Shown piece after piece: positions 47,184 through 55,995 of a stretch of DNA of 64,000 nt (the first letter of the stretch is position 1; each line of letters begins with the position of its first letter). Source of the DNA: Arthrobacter burdickii (GTDB taxonomy: Bacteria > Actinomycetota > Actinomycetes > Actinomycetales > Micrococcaceae); contig NZ_JAROCG010000001.1 in the NCBI RefSeq assembly GCF_030433645.1, positions 2,790,001-2,854,000 of the forward strand, in the 5' to 3' direction. The notes under the pieces are model-generated. The model did not search any database, was not told the DNA's origin, and worked only from the letters and a program-made list of their open reading frames with translations. Both the position numbers and the translations under genes were made by a program.

Positions 47184-48155
47184 ATGGGGATGGCAATGCG
47201 CAGCAGCACGACGACCGGAGTTCTCGCGGCTCCGCCGGCACGTCCCAGGGGTTCGCCACGCGTGGCCCTCCTGTCCCTCGGGCTGTCGCTCGCCCTCCTC
47301 GCAGGGTGCGTGTCGCCCACCTCGGCGCAGACCCGCCGGGCCCTGGCCCCGCCCGCTGACGCTCCCGCGCGCGTCTCCGCGCATGCTGTGGGCGAAGAGG
47401 CCCCGGGTAGGAACTCCAGCGAGTCGACCAGGGCGACGATGCGGGCCCGTATGCAGCCGGCGCAGCTGCCGCCCGGCAGTTTCGCCAGGAATCCCGTGAC
47501 GGACCGCCGCGAAGTCGTGGTGCCCGACATCCGCCGCACCGCCGTCCTCATCGGGGACTCACAGTCGGCCGGTAAGGACAACTGGCCCCAGCTGGCCCTG
47601 CGCGAACTCGGGTATACCGTGCGGTTCGTCGGCGCCGGCGGCACCGGATTCGTTGCCGCGAACGAAGCCGGCGATGCGAACTACTACGACTCACTCACCC
47701 GCGGAGACTGGGTGCTGCCGCACGGGGATCCCGCACTCGTGGTCGTGGAGGGCGGAGGCAACGATGCTTTCCAGGGAGCATCGGACGGTGACATCCTTGC
47801 CGCCGCCAATGCCCTGGTGTTGGAGCTCGGACGTACGTATCCGTCCTCGCGCATGGTGATGATCGGCACCCTGAGCCGTAGCGCCCAGGACGGCGGGGGG
47901 CGCCGGCATGAGGTCGACGCCCTGCTCGCCGAGCTGGCCGACAAGCGCGGCATCCCCTTCGTGTCGGCCGGGGACTGGCTGACCACCCACCAGCTGAAGG
48001 CATTCCTCGCCGACGACGTGCACCTCGGCCCTCCGGGTCACCGGAGGGCGGCGGACCTGCTCGAGCAGGAGTTGAGGACCTTGAAGCTGGGTGTCGCGTA
48101 CACTTCCATCAACCCGTTGCTCCAATGGCCCCGGGAGCGCCGGCCTCTCGAGTAG
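47184..48155 (+). CDS. SGNH/GDSL-type lipoprotein hydrolase
   Basis: This 323-residue protein has a signal with lipobox LLAGC (VALLSLGLSLALLAGCVSP), a linker to about residue 120, then an SGNH hydrolase: block I in TAVLIGDSQSAGKDNW (Ser nucleophile), block II Gly in VGAGGTGFV, block III Asn in VVVEGGGNDAFQG, and block V Asp-His in DDVHLGPPGHRRA. Such proteins deacetylate or deacylate surface glycans or lipids. I use the ATG at 47184; ATGs at 47190 and 47196 are also possible. It is monocistronic. Confidence 0.88.
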   Translation: MGMAMRSSTTTGVLAAPPARPRGSPRVALLSLGLSLALLAGCVSPTSAQTRRALAPPADAPARVSAHAVGEEAPGRNSSESTRATMRARMQPAQLPPGSFARNPVTDRREVVVPDIRRTAVLIGDSQSAGKDNWPQLALRELGYTVRFVGAGGTGFVAANEAGDANYYDSLTRGDWVLPHGDPALVVVEGGGNDAFQGASDGDILAAANALVLELGRTYPSSRMVMIGTLSRSAQDGGGRRHEVDALLAELADKRGIPFVSAGDWLTTHQLKAFLADDVHLGPPGHRRAADLLEQELRTLKLGVAYTSINPLLQWPRERRPLE

Positions 48156-48233
48156 CGGGCCGCTCGAGGAGCCCTGTCCCGGCGTCGCCGAATGGTGGCC
48201 CACGACAACGCTAAGTCCGCTTATTGTTGAGCC

Positions 48234-49139
48234 ATGACTTTCAATGACAACGTCCGCCTGGATCCCTCCCGCGTCAGCGACCGGCGGGGACGGGGACGCG
48301 GCGCCGCCGTCGGGGGCGGTCTCGGGGGCGGCCTCCTCCTCATCCTGTCACTGATCTTCGGACCCGATGTCGTGAACCAGCTCGGACTCGAGGAAGGCAG
48401 CACGACCACGCAGGAACAGGACGGCGGTTCCGTCGACGCCATCAATGCATGCAATCGCGGCACCGATGCGAACGAGCAGCTCGACTGCCGCATTCTGGGG
48501 ACGGCGGAGAGCCTCGACAGCTTCTGGCAGCCCTACCTCGACCAGTTCGGCGTCTCGTACACGCAGCCCGGCGTCGTGCTGTTCACGGGCAGCACCGATA
48601 CCGGCTGCGGCACCGCAACCAGCGCCGTCGGCCCCTTCTACTGCCCCGTCGACGAGCAGACCTACTACGACACGGCGTTCTTCGACGAGCTCGTCACGCG
48701 CTTCGGATCCTCCAGCGGCCCACTCGCGCAGGAGTACGTGGTGGCGCACGAGTTCGGGCATCACATCCAGAACCTGATCGGTACCCTCGGCGCCGCCCAG
48801 CAGGATCCGCAGGGAGCCGAGTCCGGCGGCGTCCGGGTGGAACTGCAGGCCGATTGCCTCGCCGGCATGTGGGCTGCCCACGCGATATCCGTACCGGACC
48901 CCGAGTCCGGCCTGCCGTTCCTTCGGACCTTCTCGACGACCGACCTCCAGGACGCCCTGTCCGCCGCGGCGTCGGTGGGCGACGACAGGATCCAGGAAGC
49001 AGCGACCGGACAGGTGAACCCCGAGGGCTGGACGCACGGCTCCAGCGAGCAGCGGCAGGCCTGGTTCTCCCAGGGCTACGAGACCGGCGACCTGAGGTCG
49101 TGCGACACCTTCGCCGCAGCCGACCTCGACAACCCCTGA
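48234..49139 (+). CDS. Neutral zinc metallopeptidase (KPN_02809/YpfJ family)
   Basis: This 301-residue membrane-anchored protein starts MTFNDNVRLDPSRVSDRRGRGRG, has one helix near residues 23-44, and an external domain with YCPVDEQTYYDTAFFDELVTRFGSSSGPLAQEYVVAHEFGHHIQNLIG (in parts). The HEFGHH motif binds zinc, and ELQADCLAGMWAAH supplies the third ligand. The Arg/Gly-rich N-terminus and a closing EGWTHGSSEQRQAWFSQGYETGD match the family. Its substrates are unknown. It is 43 bases upstream of a glycosyltransferase gene, perhaps co-transcribed. Confidence 0.95.
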   Translation: MTFNDNVRLDPSRVSDRRGRGRGAAVGGGLGGGLLLILSLIFGPDVVNQLGLEEGSTTTQEQDGGSVDAINACNRGTDANEQLDCRILGTAESLDSFWQPYLDQFGVSYTQPGVVLFTGSTDTGCGTATSAVGPFYCPVDEQTYYDTAFFDELVTRFGSSSGPLAQEYVVAHEFGHHIQNLIGTLGAAQQDPQGAESGGVRVELQADCLAGMWAAHAISVPDPESGLPFLRTFSTTDLQDALSAAASVGDDRIQEAATGQVNPEGWTHGSSEQRQAWFSQGYETGDLRSCDTFAAADLDNP

Positions 49140-49182
49140 CCTGCCGTCCCGCGACACCGCTCGAGGACCGGAAGGAAGTCCA

Positions 49183-49944
49183 GTGACAGACCGGCTTGCC
49201 GTCGTCGTCCCCGTCTTCAACGAACCCGACGTGGCCCGTGCTCTCGAGGCACTGCGCCGACAGCGGGACGGCGCGGGCCTCTCCGTCTACGTCGTGGACA
49301 ACGGCTCCACCGACGACACCGTCCAGCGGGTGGAACGCTTCGCCGCGGACCATCCGGACCTGGCCGTCAGGATCCTCTCGGAGCCGCAGAAAGGCACCGG
49401 GGCTGCCTGTGACACGGGGTTCCGGGCCGCGATCGCCGACGGCTCCACCGTGGTGGCCCGGACCGACGGGGACAGCGAGCCGGCGGAGGACTGGGCCACC
49501 CGGATCCGTGCCACGTTCTCCCGGGACGCCACCGTGCAGCTCCTGGGCGGCACCAGCCTCCCCCTGCGCGACCGCTATTACCGGTGGAGCGATGACCTGC
49601 TCATGTCCGGAGCCCTCAGGCTCCTGAGGATCCTGATGGCGGTCGCCCACCTGGACGCCGCCTACCTGCGTTTCGTCGCCGGCCACAACATGGCGGTCCG
49701 CGCGTCCGCCTACGTCGCGACGGGCGGATTCGAGCGGACGTCGATCGATCGACGCGACGAGGACATCGACTTCTCCGTCCGGGTCTCCCATCGCCTCGGC
49801 TACGCAGCGGTGCGGATCGACCCGCAGCTGAAGGTAGCTACGTCGATGCGGCGCGTGCGGCGGTACGGGATGGGCATGATGGGCGTCCACCACCTCGTGC
49901 CGGCCCTGCGCGGAAAGCTCATCCGCACCATCGACGTGCGCTAA
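49183..49944 (+). CDS. Family 2 glycosyltransferase
   Basis: This 253-residue GT-A-fold enzyme has LAVVVPVFNEPDVARALEALRRQ at the N-terminus, YVVDNGSTDDTVQRVERF, SEPQKGTGAACDTGFRAAI, VVARTDGDSEPAEDW with the metal-binding DxD, and a later FERTSIDRRDEDIDFSVRVSH, whose ED pair is the usual catalytic-base motif. It starts at GTG 49183 with GGAAGG upstream. It has no membrane helix, so it acts as a soluble or peripheral enzyme. The acceptor is unknown. Confidence 0.93.
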   Translation: MTDRLAVVVPVFNEPDVARALEALRRQRDGAGLSVYVVDNGSTDDTVQRVERFAADHPDLAVRILSEPQKGTGAACDTGFRAAIADGSTVVARTDGDSEPAEDWATRIRATFSRDATVQLLGGTSLPLRDRYYRWSDDLLMSGALRLLRILMAVAHLDAAYLRFVAGHNMAVRASAYVATGGFERTSIDRRDEDIDFSVRVSHRLGYAAVRIDPQLKVATSMRRVRRYGMGMMGVHHLVPALRGKLIRTIDVR

Positions 49945-49962
49945 CGCGTCCCGCGGGAGTCG

Positions 49963-50574
49963 CTAGCCTGCACCGCTCGCCCGCACCAGGGCCACCGCGT
50001 CCTCGACGGCCCTCACCCGGCCCTGCTGCGCCCCCGAGACCAGCCGGACGGTGCGCCGGAAGAAGGCGTCGTCCCCCGCCCCCGCCCGGAAGGCGGGCAG
50101 GTGCGCCAGGACGGCGGCGCGGCGCAGCCACACGTCGTCCGCCGCCGCCCACCGCTCCAGGACCGCGCGGGCGCGGACGCCGTCCTGTCCCGGAAGGCGG
50201 AGAAGCAGGGGTCCGACGACGTCGACGGCAAGCGGGTCCACGAGGTCCTCGATGTGCGCGGACCGGAGGAAACCCTCGATGCGCGTCAGGTCGGAGTGGC
50301 GCAGGAGGCGCACCGATGACTGCAGCAGCACCACGGACGCCAGGCGGCGCTCGAAGACCGGGCGGGCCCACAGCTCGGAGGCGAGGGCGGTGACGTCGTC
50401 GTGCCCGAGGTCCGGGTACCGGCGTTCCGCGTTGCGGACCGTGCCGCGCACGGCGCCCACCGACGCACCGTAGTACTCGAGGCCGGTCCCCAGGCGCCGC
50501 TCGTAGTCCTCCGCGCGCTCCTCCGAGCTCTCGTACTGGAGGGACTCGTCGATGAAGTCGGCCGGGTCGCTCAT
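49963..50574 (-). CDS. AlkD/HEAT-like protein, short C-terminus
   Basis: This 203-residue all-helical protein reads VRNAERRYPDLGHDDVTALASELWARPVFERRLASVVLLQSSVRLL (in parts), then DLTRIEGFLRSAHIEDLVDPLAVDVVGPLL, and DDVWLRRAAVLAHLPAFRAGA. This is the HEAT-repeat layout of AlkD-type DNA alkylation repair proteins. However, the last helices (usually '...FIRKAIGWALREY...', carrying catalytic Trp/Arg residues) are replaced by FFRRTVRLVSGAQQGRVRAVEDAV and an early stop. It may be a divergent non-catalytic relative or truncated. It overlaps nothing and precedes the CPBP gene. Confidence 0.65.
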   Translation of the reverse strand: MSDPADFIDESLQYESSEERAEDYERRLGTGLEYYGASVGAVRGTVRNAERRYPDLGHDDVTALASELWARPVFERRLASVVLLQSSVRLLRHSDLTRIEGFLRSAHIEDLVDPLAVDVVGPLLLRLPGQDGVRARAVLERWAAADDVWLRRAAVLAHLPAFRAGAGDDAFFRRTVRLVSGAQQGRVRAVEDAVALVRASGAG

Positions 50575-50595
50575 GGTGCTCCTGTCCTCGGCCAC

Positions 50596-51471
50596 TCAGT
50601 AGACGAAGATGTCGATCCACGCGCGGTTGTGCGCGTGGAGGAGGACGAGGAACAGGACGAGGTCGAACAGCAGGTGGACGCAGACGATGTAGGAGAGGGA
50701 CCGCGTCCTCGTGAAGATGAAGGCCTGCAGCAGTGCGAACGGGAAGATGAACACCGGCGCCCAGGCGTGGAAGCCGAGCTCCCAGAGGAAGGAGGTGAAG
50801 AGCACGGCCTGCAGCACATTGGCCTGTGCCATCGGCAGGTGGCGGCGCAGGAGCGCGAAGACGGTGCAGATGAAGAAGAGCTCGTCCCAGATGCCGAGCC
50901 CGTTGGTGCCGACGAACAGGCGCACGACGTCGTCCGGTTCCGAGGCCGCGGGCCAGTTGCGGTACACGCCGGTGGAGAGCATGTAGACGGGGAGCAGCAC
51001 GTAGCCCATCACGACGACGGCGGGCAGGTACCACCTCTCGGCGCGGCTCCACCGCTGGCCGGTCCGGACCGGGAAGGTGATGGCATGGTCCCGGTAGGCG
51101 AAGCGGGAGACGGCGTAGGGGACGCCGACGGCGAGGATCATCGCCGTGCCCATGACGCCCATGTGCGCGGGGCTGATGTCGGTGGTGATCGGGACCAGGC
51201 TCATGACCGCCACGCCGAACGCCACGAGCAGGAGGTCCCGGAACAGCACCCTGGAGACGAGGAGGGCCAGCACGAGGGCCACCAGCAGCAGCGGATATCC
51301 GATCAGCGGCTGATGGAGCGCGAACAGGGTGAAGCCCGCGAGGGACACCAGCGCTGCCGGCACCAGCGCTCGTGACGGTGTGTTCCATGCGCCCTGCTGC
51401 CAGTCCCGGCCCGTCCGCGGAGAGCGCCCGGCCGGCAGGTCCGGCGCTGCCGGATGCGCGCGCTGCTCCAC
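50596..51471 (-). CDS. CPBP-family intramembrane protease-like protein
   Basis: This membrane protein has about eight helices. Near the C-terminus it has GIWDELFFICTVFALLRRHLP, FTSFLWELGFHAWAP and YIVCVHLLFDLVLFLV, corresponding to the CPBP (Abi) motifs EExxxR, FxxxH and HxxxN/D/B. The first is altered: WDELFF lacks the usual second Glu and the Arg, so proteolytic activity is uncertain. I start at GTG 51471; the longer frame to 51570 is not protein-like. It is directly upstream of the AlkD-like gene (22 bases apart). Confidence 0.8.
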   Translation of the reverse strand: MEQRAHPAAPDLPAGRSPRTGRDWQQGAWNTPSRALVPAALVSLAGFTLFALHQPLIGYPLLLVALVLALLVSRVLFRDLLLVAFGVAVMSLVPITTDISPAHMGVMGTAMILAVGVPYAVSRFAYRDHAITFPVRTGQRWSRAERWYLPAVVVMGYVLLPVYMLSTGVYRNWPAASEPDDVVRLFVGTNGLGIWDELFFICTVFALLRRHLPMAQANVLQAVLFTSFLWELGFHAWAPVFIFPFALLQAFIFTRTRSLSYIVCVHLLFDLVLFLVLLHAHNRAWIDIFVY

Positions 51472-51620
51472 GTGACCATGTCCCTTCGTCGTCGTCCGCC
51501 CATTCTTTCGCCCGGCCGTCTCCCGGTCCACTGCCCGCCTCCGTGCGTGCGCTGATTCCCCACCATGCAAGGCCGCAGTGCAGGACGGCGATGCTGGGCC
51601 CGCGATGCAAGACTGGGGTC

Positions 51621-52514
51621 ATGCGTGAGCTCGTCATTCTCGGCACGGCGTCCCAGGTGCCCACCCGGACCCGCAACCACAACGGGTACTTCCTGCGGTG
51701 GGAGCGCGAGGGCATCCTGTTCGATCCCGGCGAGGGCACCCAGCGCCAGATGACCCTTGCCGGCGTCGCGGCGAGCCGCATCACCAGGATCTGCCTGACC
51801 CACGTCCACGGCGACCACTGCTTCGGCCTGCCCGGCGTGCTGTCCCGGATGGTGCTCGACGGCGTCGCCTCCCCCGTCCACCTCCACTACCCCGCGTCCG
51901 GCGAGGACGTGGTTCGCGCACTGGTCTCCCTCGCGACACCGGGGCTCGATCTGCAGCTTCATCCCCACGGTGAGGCGGGTCCGATCGCTCCCGGGATCGA
52001 CGTGCAGCCGCTGCGGCACCGCATCGAAGCCTATGGCTACCGGGTGACCGAGCCCGACGGACGGACGTTCCTTCCCGAGCGTCTCGCGGCCCTCGGCATC
52101 GCCGGGCCGGACGTGGGACGCCTGCAGCGCGAGGGCAGCCTGGGCGACGTGCGGCTGGAGGACGTGAGCGTGCATCGCCCGGGGCGCCGCTTCGCCTTCG
52201 TCATGGACACGGCGGTGTGCGACGGCGCTGTCGCGCTCGCGGGAGGCGCCGATCTCCTGGTCATGGAGAGCACTTTCAGCGACGACGACGCGGCGCTCGC
52301 CGACCAGTACCTCCACCTCACCGCGGGCCAGGCCGGTGCTCTCGCGGGCGACGGCGGGGCAGGCACACTCGTGCTGACGCACTTCTCGTCGCGGTACGAC
52401 GACGTCGCGGTGCTGGCGGACCAGGCGAGGGCAGCAGCAGGTTCCGCGCTGGTCATCGCGGCGTCGGACCTGGACCGTATCGCGTTTCCTCCGCGCCGCG
52501 CTTCCGCCGCGTGA
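51621..52514 (+). CDS. rnz: Ribonuclease Z-type nuclease
   Basis: This 297-residue metallo-beta-lactamase-fold tRNA 3' endonuclease reads MRELVILGTASQVPTRTRNHNGYFLRWEREGILFDPGEGTQRQM, then LTHVHGDHCFGLPGVL (HxHxDH), then GRRFAFVMDTAVCDGA and LVMESTFSDDDAALADQYLHLTAGQAG, and LTHFSSRY (all in parts). The AALADQYLHLTAGQ helix and LTHFSSRY are typical of RNase Z. It matures the 3' end of tRNA precursors. It is divergent from the CPBP gene. Confidence 0.95.
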   Translation: MRELVILGTASQVPTRTRNHNGYFLRWEREGILFDPGEGTQRQMTLAGVAASRITRICLTHVHGDHCFGLPGVLSRMVLDGVASPVHLHYPASGEDVVRALVSLATPGLDLQLHPHGEAGPIAPGIDVQPLRHRIEAYGYRVTEPDGRTFLPERLAALGIAGPDVGRLQREGSLGDVRLEDVSVHRPGRRFAFVMDTAVCDGAVALAGGADLLVMESTFSDDDAALADQYLHLTAGQAGALAGDGGAGTLVLTHFSSRYDDVAVLADQARAAAGSALVIAASDLDRIAFPPRRASAA

Positions 52515-52599
52515 GCGGGAGGACCCACCGGATGTACACGCGGTGGAAGTGGGGCCTGCCGACCCGACGACAGCACGGACCTGCCCCGGTGCTCCCGGC

Positions 52600-53190
52600 T
52601 CAGCGGTAGCGCCGGGCGTCGGCGGCTTCAGGAGCGAAGACACCCACCTGCAGGCCGACAACGGGAGCATGCCAATCCGATACCGACAGCATCTGGCCGG
52701 TCAGCTGGGACCTGAGCCATCCGCTGAAGTCCCGCGTCGCACGGGTGCCGTCCATGACGTCGGAGAGGGGGTAGCCCCCTGCCCGGGGCACCTGGACCTT
52801 CGTGCCGTCCAGGAACGACACGATCACCTTGACCCTGGCATGGGCTCGGCCTTCCCGATCAGCCTGATCGGCTTCGTGCCGCAGGGCGGTCAGGGCATGG
52901 TCGAAGACGACGGTCCCGCGATCGAAGGAGGGATGCGCCGGCCGCGCAACGGAGTGGAAGGCGACCCAGTGCAGTGGATGGACGTCGGAGACGACGGTGA
53001 TCGCTCCGACCTGGGCTCTGATCTGCAGCCACACGAGATCATCGGGAACCCCGTTGAGCCCGGCGAGGACGGTCCGCACGTCGCACGCATCCCAGAGCGA
53101 GGTGACCTGGTGGTGGAGCGCAGGGACATCGGGACAGGTCACGACGAACCCATCCTCAGCCGCTTCAACATGGACCTTGAAGACCAGCAT
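52600..53190 (-). CDS. HicB-like N-terminal domain, hypothetical protein
   Basis: The first 60 residues of this 196-residue protein (FKVHVEAAEDGFVVTCPDVPALHHQVTSLWDACDVRTVLAGLNGVPDDLVWLQI in parts) have the alternating strands and helix of HicB-type antitoxins ('xGxxVxxPDVPGxxxxgxtxxEA...'). The remainder (SFDRGTVVFDHALTALRHEA..., VIVSFLDGTKVQVPRAG, GWLRSQLTGQML) is of unknown type. No HicA toxin lies next to it. It is divergent from the coiled-coil protein at 53282. The function is unknown. Confidence 0.65.
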   Translation of the reverse strand: MLVFKVHVEAAEDGFVVTCPDVPALHHQVTSLWDACDVRTVLAGLNGVPDDLVWLQIRAQVGAITVVSDVHPLHWVAFHSVARPAHPSFDRGTVVFDHALTALRHEADQADREGRAHARVKVIVSFLDGTKVQVPRAGGYPLSDVMDGTRATRDFSGWLRSQLTGQMLSVSDWHAPVVGLQVGVFAPEAADARRYR

Positions 53191-53281
53191 GTCCTACCGC
53201 CTACGGGCGCGGACGGCGCCCCTTGAGGACGACAGTAAGGTCATAGCCAGGATTAGGCCAGCACTTTCAGGGAGGGTTCTG

Positions 53282-53647
53282 ATGGTCAGGAAGCCCGGCA
53301 CGTATGAACGCGCACTGGCGCTCCACGTCGCTGCCCGTGAGCTTGCTTCGTCCGGCACGGCCTTCTCCGTCCCCTCCGAGGGGCCGGACGCCCTGGGGGA
53401 ACTGGTGCATGTGCAGGAAAGGATCGCGCATGTGCTGGACCAGTTGGGGAGGTGGCATCAACAGCTGCAGGCGGGCAGGCATCACGCCGAGGACAAACAG
53501 AGCGTCGAAGGCGTGCTCGAGGCGGCCTTCGAGTTGCAGACAGCCGCACGTCAGGCTGCCGAGCTGCATCAGACGCTGGTGCGGGCCCACCACGCGACCA
53601 GCCAGATCCGCTGGTCCGACTCCGACTCCGGCACGGGCCGGGAGTGA
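53282..53647 (+). CDS. Helical hypothetical protein (121 aa)
   Basis: This soluble 121-residue protein is made almost entirely of helices, with heptad-like spacing in VHVQERIAHVLDQLGRWHQQLQAGRHHAEDK and VLEAAFELQTAARQAAELHQTLVRAHHATSQIRW (in parts); a coiled coil or helical bundle is likely. AGGGAGGG lies four to five bases before the ATG at 53282. It may work with the divergent HicB-like protein, but that is only positional. I do not recognise the family. Confidence 0.55.
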   Translation: MVRKPGTYERALALHVAARELASSGTAFSVPSEGPDALGELVHVQERIAHVLDQLGRWHQQLQAGRHHAEDKQSVEGVLEAAFELQTAARQAAELHQTLVRAHHATSQIRWSDSDSGTGRE

Positions 53648-53770
53648 AGCCGACCCGATAATTCCCCCTTTTGTGCGCCGAATTCGAGAAATTCCGGTCG
53701 GCGGTCCGGGGGTGCGATATTCTCCCCCGATCCCCGGTTCGAAAGGTGGGAGTGGCTGTAGGGTTCCGGT

Positions 53771-54172
53771 ATGACCTCGCTGGAATGGAAACTCGAAGTG
53801 ATCGTCCTGCCCAGCAGCGACATCGACCGCTCGATCAAGTTCTACCGGGACCAGATCGGTTTCGTCCTGGACCATGACGTGTCCCCCGCGCCGGGGGTCC
53901 GGATCGTCCAACTCACACCCAGGGGATCATCCTGCTCCGTGGTGGTCATGGAGGGAATGGGTTCTGATGGAAGCCCACCCATCTCCGGCCTTCAGCTCGT
54001 GGTGCGGGATGTCGAGTCAGCCCGCTCGGAGTTGCTGGAGCGGGGAGTCGACGTCGCTCCCGTCACCAGGATGGGAGACGGCGACGCGTCCGCTTTCATC
54101 TACTTCTCGGATCCGGACGGCAACGGATGGGCCGTGCAGGAGATCCGGAACCGTAGCGACTGGCTCAGCTAG
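53771..54172 (+). CDS. VOC-family (glyoxalase-like) protein
   Basis: This 133-residue protein reads LEVIVLPSSDIDRSIKFYRDQIGFVLDHDVSPAPGVRIVQLTPRGSSCSVVVM (in parts), with LQLVVRDVESARSELLERGVDV and SAFIYFSDPDGNGWAVQEI; the FSDPDGNGW strand is characteristic. It has two modules with an Arg/Glu-rich linker. It may detoxify or bind a small molecule. The following alpha/beta-hydrolase starts 46 bases later on the same strand, so the two are likely one unit. Confidence 0.92.
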   Translation: MTSLEWKLEVIVLPSSDIDRSIKFYRDQIGFVLDHDVSPAPGVRIVQLTPRGSSCSVVVMEGMGSDGSPPISGLQLVVRDVESARSELLERGVDVAPVTRMGDGDASAFIYFSDPDGNGWAVQEIRNRSDWLS

Positions 54173-54218
54173 CACAAGCCCTGCACGCACGGGGACTTCT
54201 CGTCGAAAGGCCCTCAGC

Positions 54219-55034
54219 ATGAAGCAGAACACGGACATCACGACCGTTGCAGAAGTTCCGTCGGCGGACGGAACACTGATCTCGTACGAGAGGATCGGAA
54301 CCGGACCGAGCGTGGTCCTGGTGGACGGGGCGTTCTGCGGCCGCTCCTTCGGACCCGCGCGCAAGCTTGCCGAAGAACTGGCCTCGTCGTTCACCGTGTT
54401 CTTCTACGACCGTCGCGGCCGCGGCGGGAGCGGCGACACGCAACCCTACGCAGTGCAGCGGGAGATCGAGGACCTTGCCGCGGTCATGACCGCGGCCGGC
54501 GGAAACCCCTATGTGTACGCCATCTCCTCCGGCGCCGCGCTGGCGCTCGAAACGGCCGCCTCGGGTATCCCGATCCGTAAACTGGCGATCTTCGAAGCAC
54601 CCTACACCGGCATCGGAATGGTCGACGGGGTTCCCGTGGACCACGCGGCCCGCCTCGAGCAGATGCTCGCCGACAACAGGCGCGGAGCGATGGTGTCCTA
54701 CTTCCTGGTCAAGATGATCGGCCTCCCGGCCTTCGTTCCGCTGATGCTGCACATCATGCCCGGAGTCTGGAAACACCAGACCGCAGCTGCCGGCACCTTG
54801 CCGTACGAGACGAGGGTTACCAACAACTTCGCTGCCCCGCTCGAGCGGCTGGCCACGATCCCGGTGCCGACGCGGGTCATGGTCGGCGGAAAAGCAGCTC
54901 CCGCCGTGGCTGCAGCCCAACGGACGATCGCAGAGACGATTCCAGGGGCCGACCACCGCATCCTCGACGGCCAGACCCACCAGGTCTCCGAGAAGGCGGT
55001 CTCACCGCACCTCATCGAATTCTTCACCGACTGA
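54219..55034 (+). CDS. Alpha/beta-fold hydrolase
   Basis: This 271-residue protein reads GTGPSVVLVDGAFCGRSFGPARKLAEELASSFTVFFYDRRGRGGSGDTQPYAVQREIEDLAAVMTAAGG (in parts), the nucleophile elbow VYAISSGAALALETAA (Ser), and a late DHRILDGQTHQVSEKAVSPHLIEFF with the His. Asp near VMVGGKAAP is the probable third residue. Related enzymes hydrolyse esters or C-C bonds. It stands with the VOC protein, as often seen for antibiotic- or aromatic-degradation accessory genes. Its substrate is not predictable. Confidence 0.9.
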   Translation: MKQNTDITTVAEVPSADGTLISYERIGTGPSVVLVDGAFCGRSFGPARKLAEELASSFTVFFYDRRGRGGSGDTQPYAVQREIEDLAAVMTAAGGNPYVYAISSGAALALETAASGIPIRKLAIFEAPYTGIGMVDGVPVDHAARLEQMLADNRRGAMVSYFLVKMIGLPAFVPLMLHIMPGVWKHQTAAAGTLPYETRVTNNFAAPLERLATIPVPTRVMVGGKAAPAVAAAQRTIAETIPGADHRILDGQTHQVSEKAVSPHLIEFFTD

Positions 55035-55179
55035 CGACGGCGGTCCGGGTGCAGTGCCCCGCGCTCCCGTGCCGGGCCTCGCCAACAATCGATTCCGGAC
55101 GTTATGCTAAGCATGCTGATGAATCGGGATGATGCTTCATTCCTGATTTCCGATCCACGAAACAACCGAAGGAGTCGCT

Positions 55180-55962
55180 ATGAGCACGAAGGTTGAAAAG
55201 AGAATCCTCGTCAACGTGCCGGTGAGTGTGGCCTACAACCAGTGGACCCAGTTCGAGGAGTTCCCCCACTTCATGGGCGGGGTCAAATCGATCACGCAGC
55301 TCGATGACGAGCGCCAGACCTGGGTGGCGGAGATCGGCGGCGTTCGTCGCCAGTGGGAGGCGCGGATCCTGGAGCAGGTGCCGGACACACGGGTGTCATG
55401 GGCCGCGACCGAAGGTGCCACGAATGCTGGTTCGGTGTCCTTCGAGGACCTCGGGGGCGGGCAGACGCAGATCAACCTCGTGCTCGAGTACGAGCCGGAG
55501 GGCCTGGTCGAGAAGATCGGCGACAAACTCAATGTCGTGGAGAACCAGGCCGAGGCAGACCTGGAACGGTTCAAGGCGTTCATCGAGGACGAGGGGTATG
55601 CGACGGGCGCCTGGCGTGGGTCCGTAGGAGCGGGCTCCACCGTCGGTCAGCCCGGCGTGGAAGCTGCTGCGGCGTCCCGCGGGGACAGCGGTAAGGCCGG
55701 AGTGTCCGGCAAGGTCGCCGCGGGCGTCGGCCTGGCAGCTGCAGCAGCAGTTGCCGGTGTTGCCGCGAGCAAGAAGAGCTCCGAGAAGACCGAGGACGTC
55801 TCAGCAGATGTCACCATCACCCCCGCCGATGGTGGCGCCCCCGAGGTCTACACCGGCCCGGATGACAGTCTCTCCCCGAGCACCACGGAAACGCTCCACC
55901 CCGTGGACGAGACCGACGCTTCCGTGACCGACAGGAACCGCACGACAGGCGGGGCGCTCTAA
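55180..55962 (+). CDS. SRPBCC (polyketide cyclase/dehydrase-like) protein
   Basis: Residues 1-145 of this 260-residue protein form an SRPBCC domain: KRILVNVPVSVAYNQWTQFEEFPHFMGGVKSITQLDDERQTWVAEIGGVRRQWEARI (in parts), ending VENQAEADLERFKAFIED. The rest is an Ala/Gly/Ser-rich linker (with a hydrophobic VAAGVGLAAAAAVAGVAAS that could be a membrane-associated helix) and an acidic tail. SRPBCC domains with a long tail are common in actinobacterial stress regulons. It is single; a terminator hairpin follows. Confidence 0.9.
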   Translation: MSTKVEKRILVNVPVSVAYNQWTQFEEFPHFMGGVKSITQLDDERQTWVAEIGGVRRQWEARILEQVPDTRVSWAATEGATNAGSVSFEDLGGGQTQINLVLEYEPEGLVEKIGDKLNVVENQAEADLERFKAFIEDEGYATGAWRGSVGAGSTVGQPGVEAAAASRGDSGKAGVSGKVAAGVGLAAAAAVAGVAASKKSSEKTEDVSADVTITPADGGAPEVYTGPDDSLSPSTTETLHPVDETDASVTDRNRTTGGAL

Positions 55963-55995
55963 CCCGCCGGTCACCTACGGCGAGCGCCACTCGTT

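Noticed and set aside
49919-51784. Long minus-strand open frame (621 codons) across the AlkD-like and CPBP genes
   Set aside because: It is the +1 frame of two real genes on the same strand, with Arg/Pro/Ala-rich nonsense and no motif.
53655-53770. Possible structured leader upstream of the VOC gene
   Set aside because: Several short complementary stretches exist, but none matches a known riboswitch, and the pairing is not compelling.
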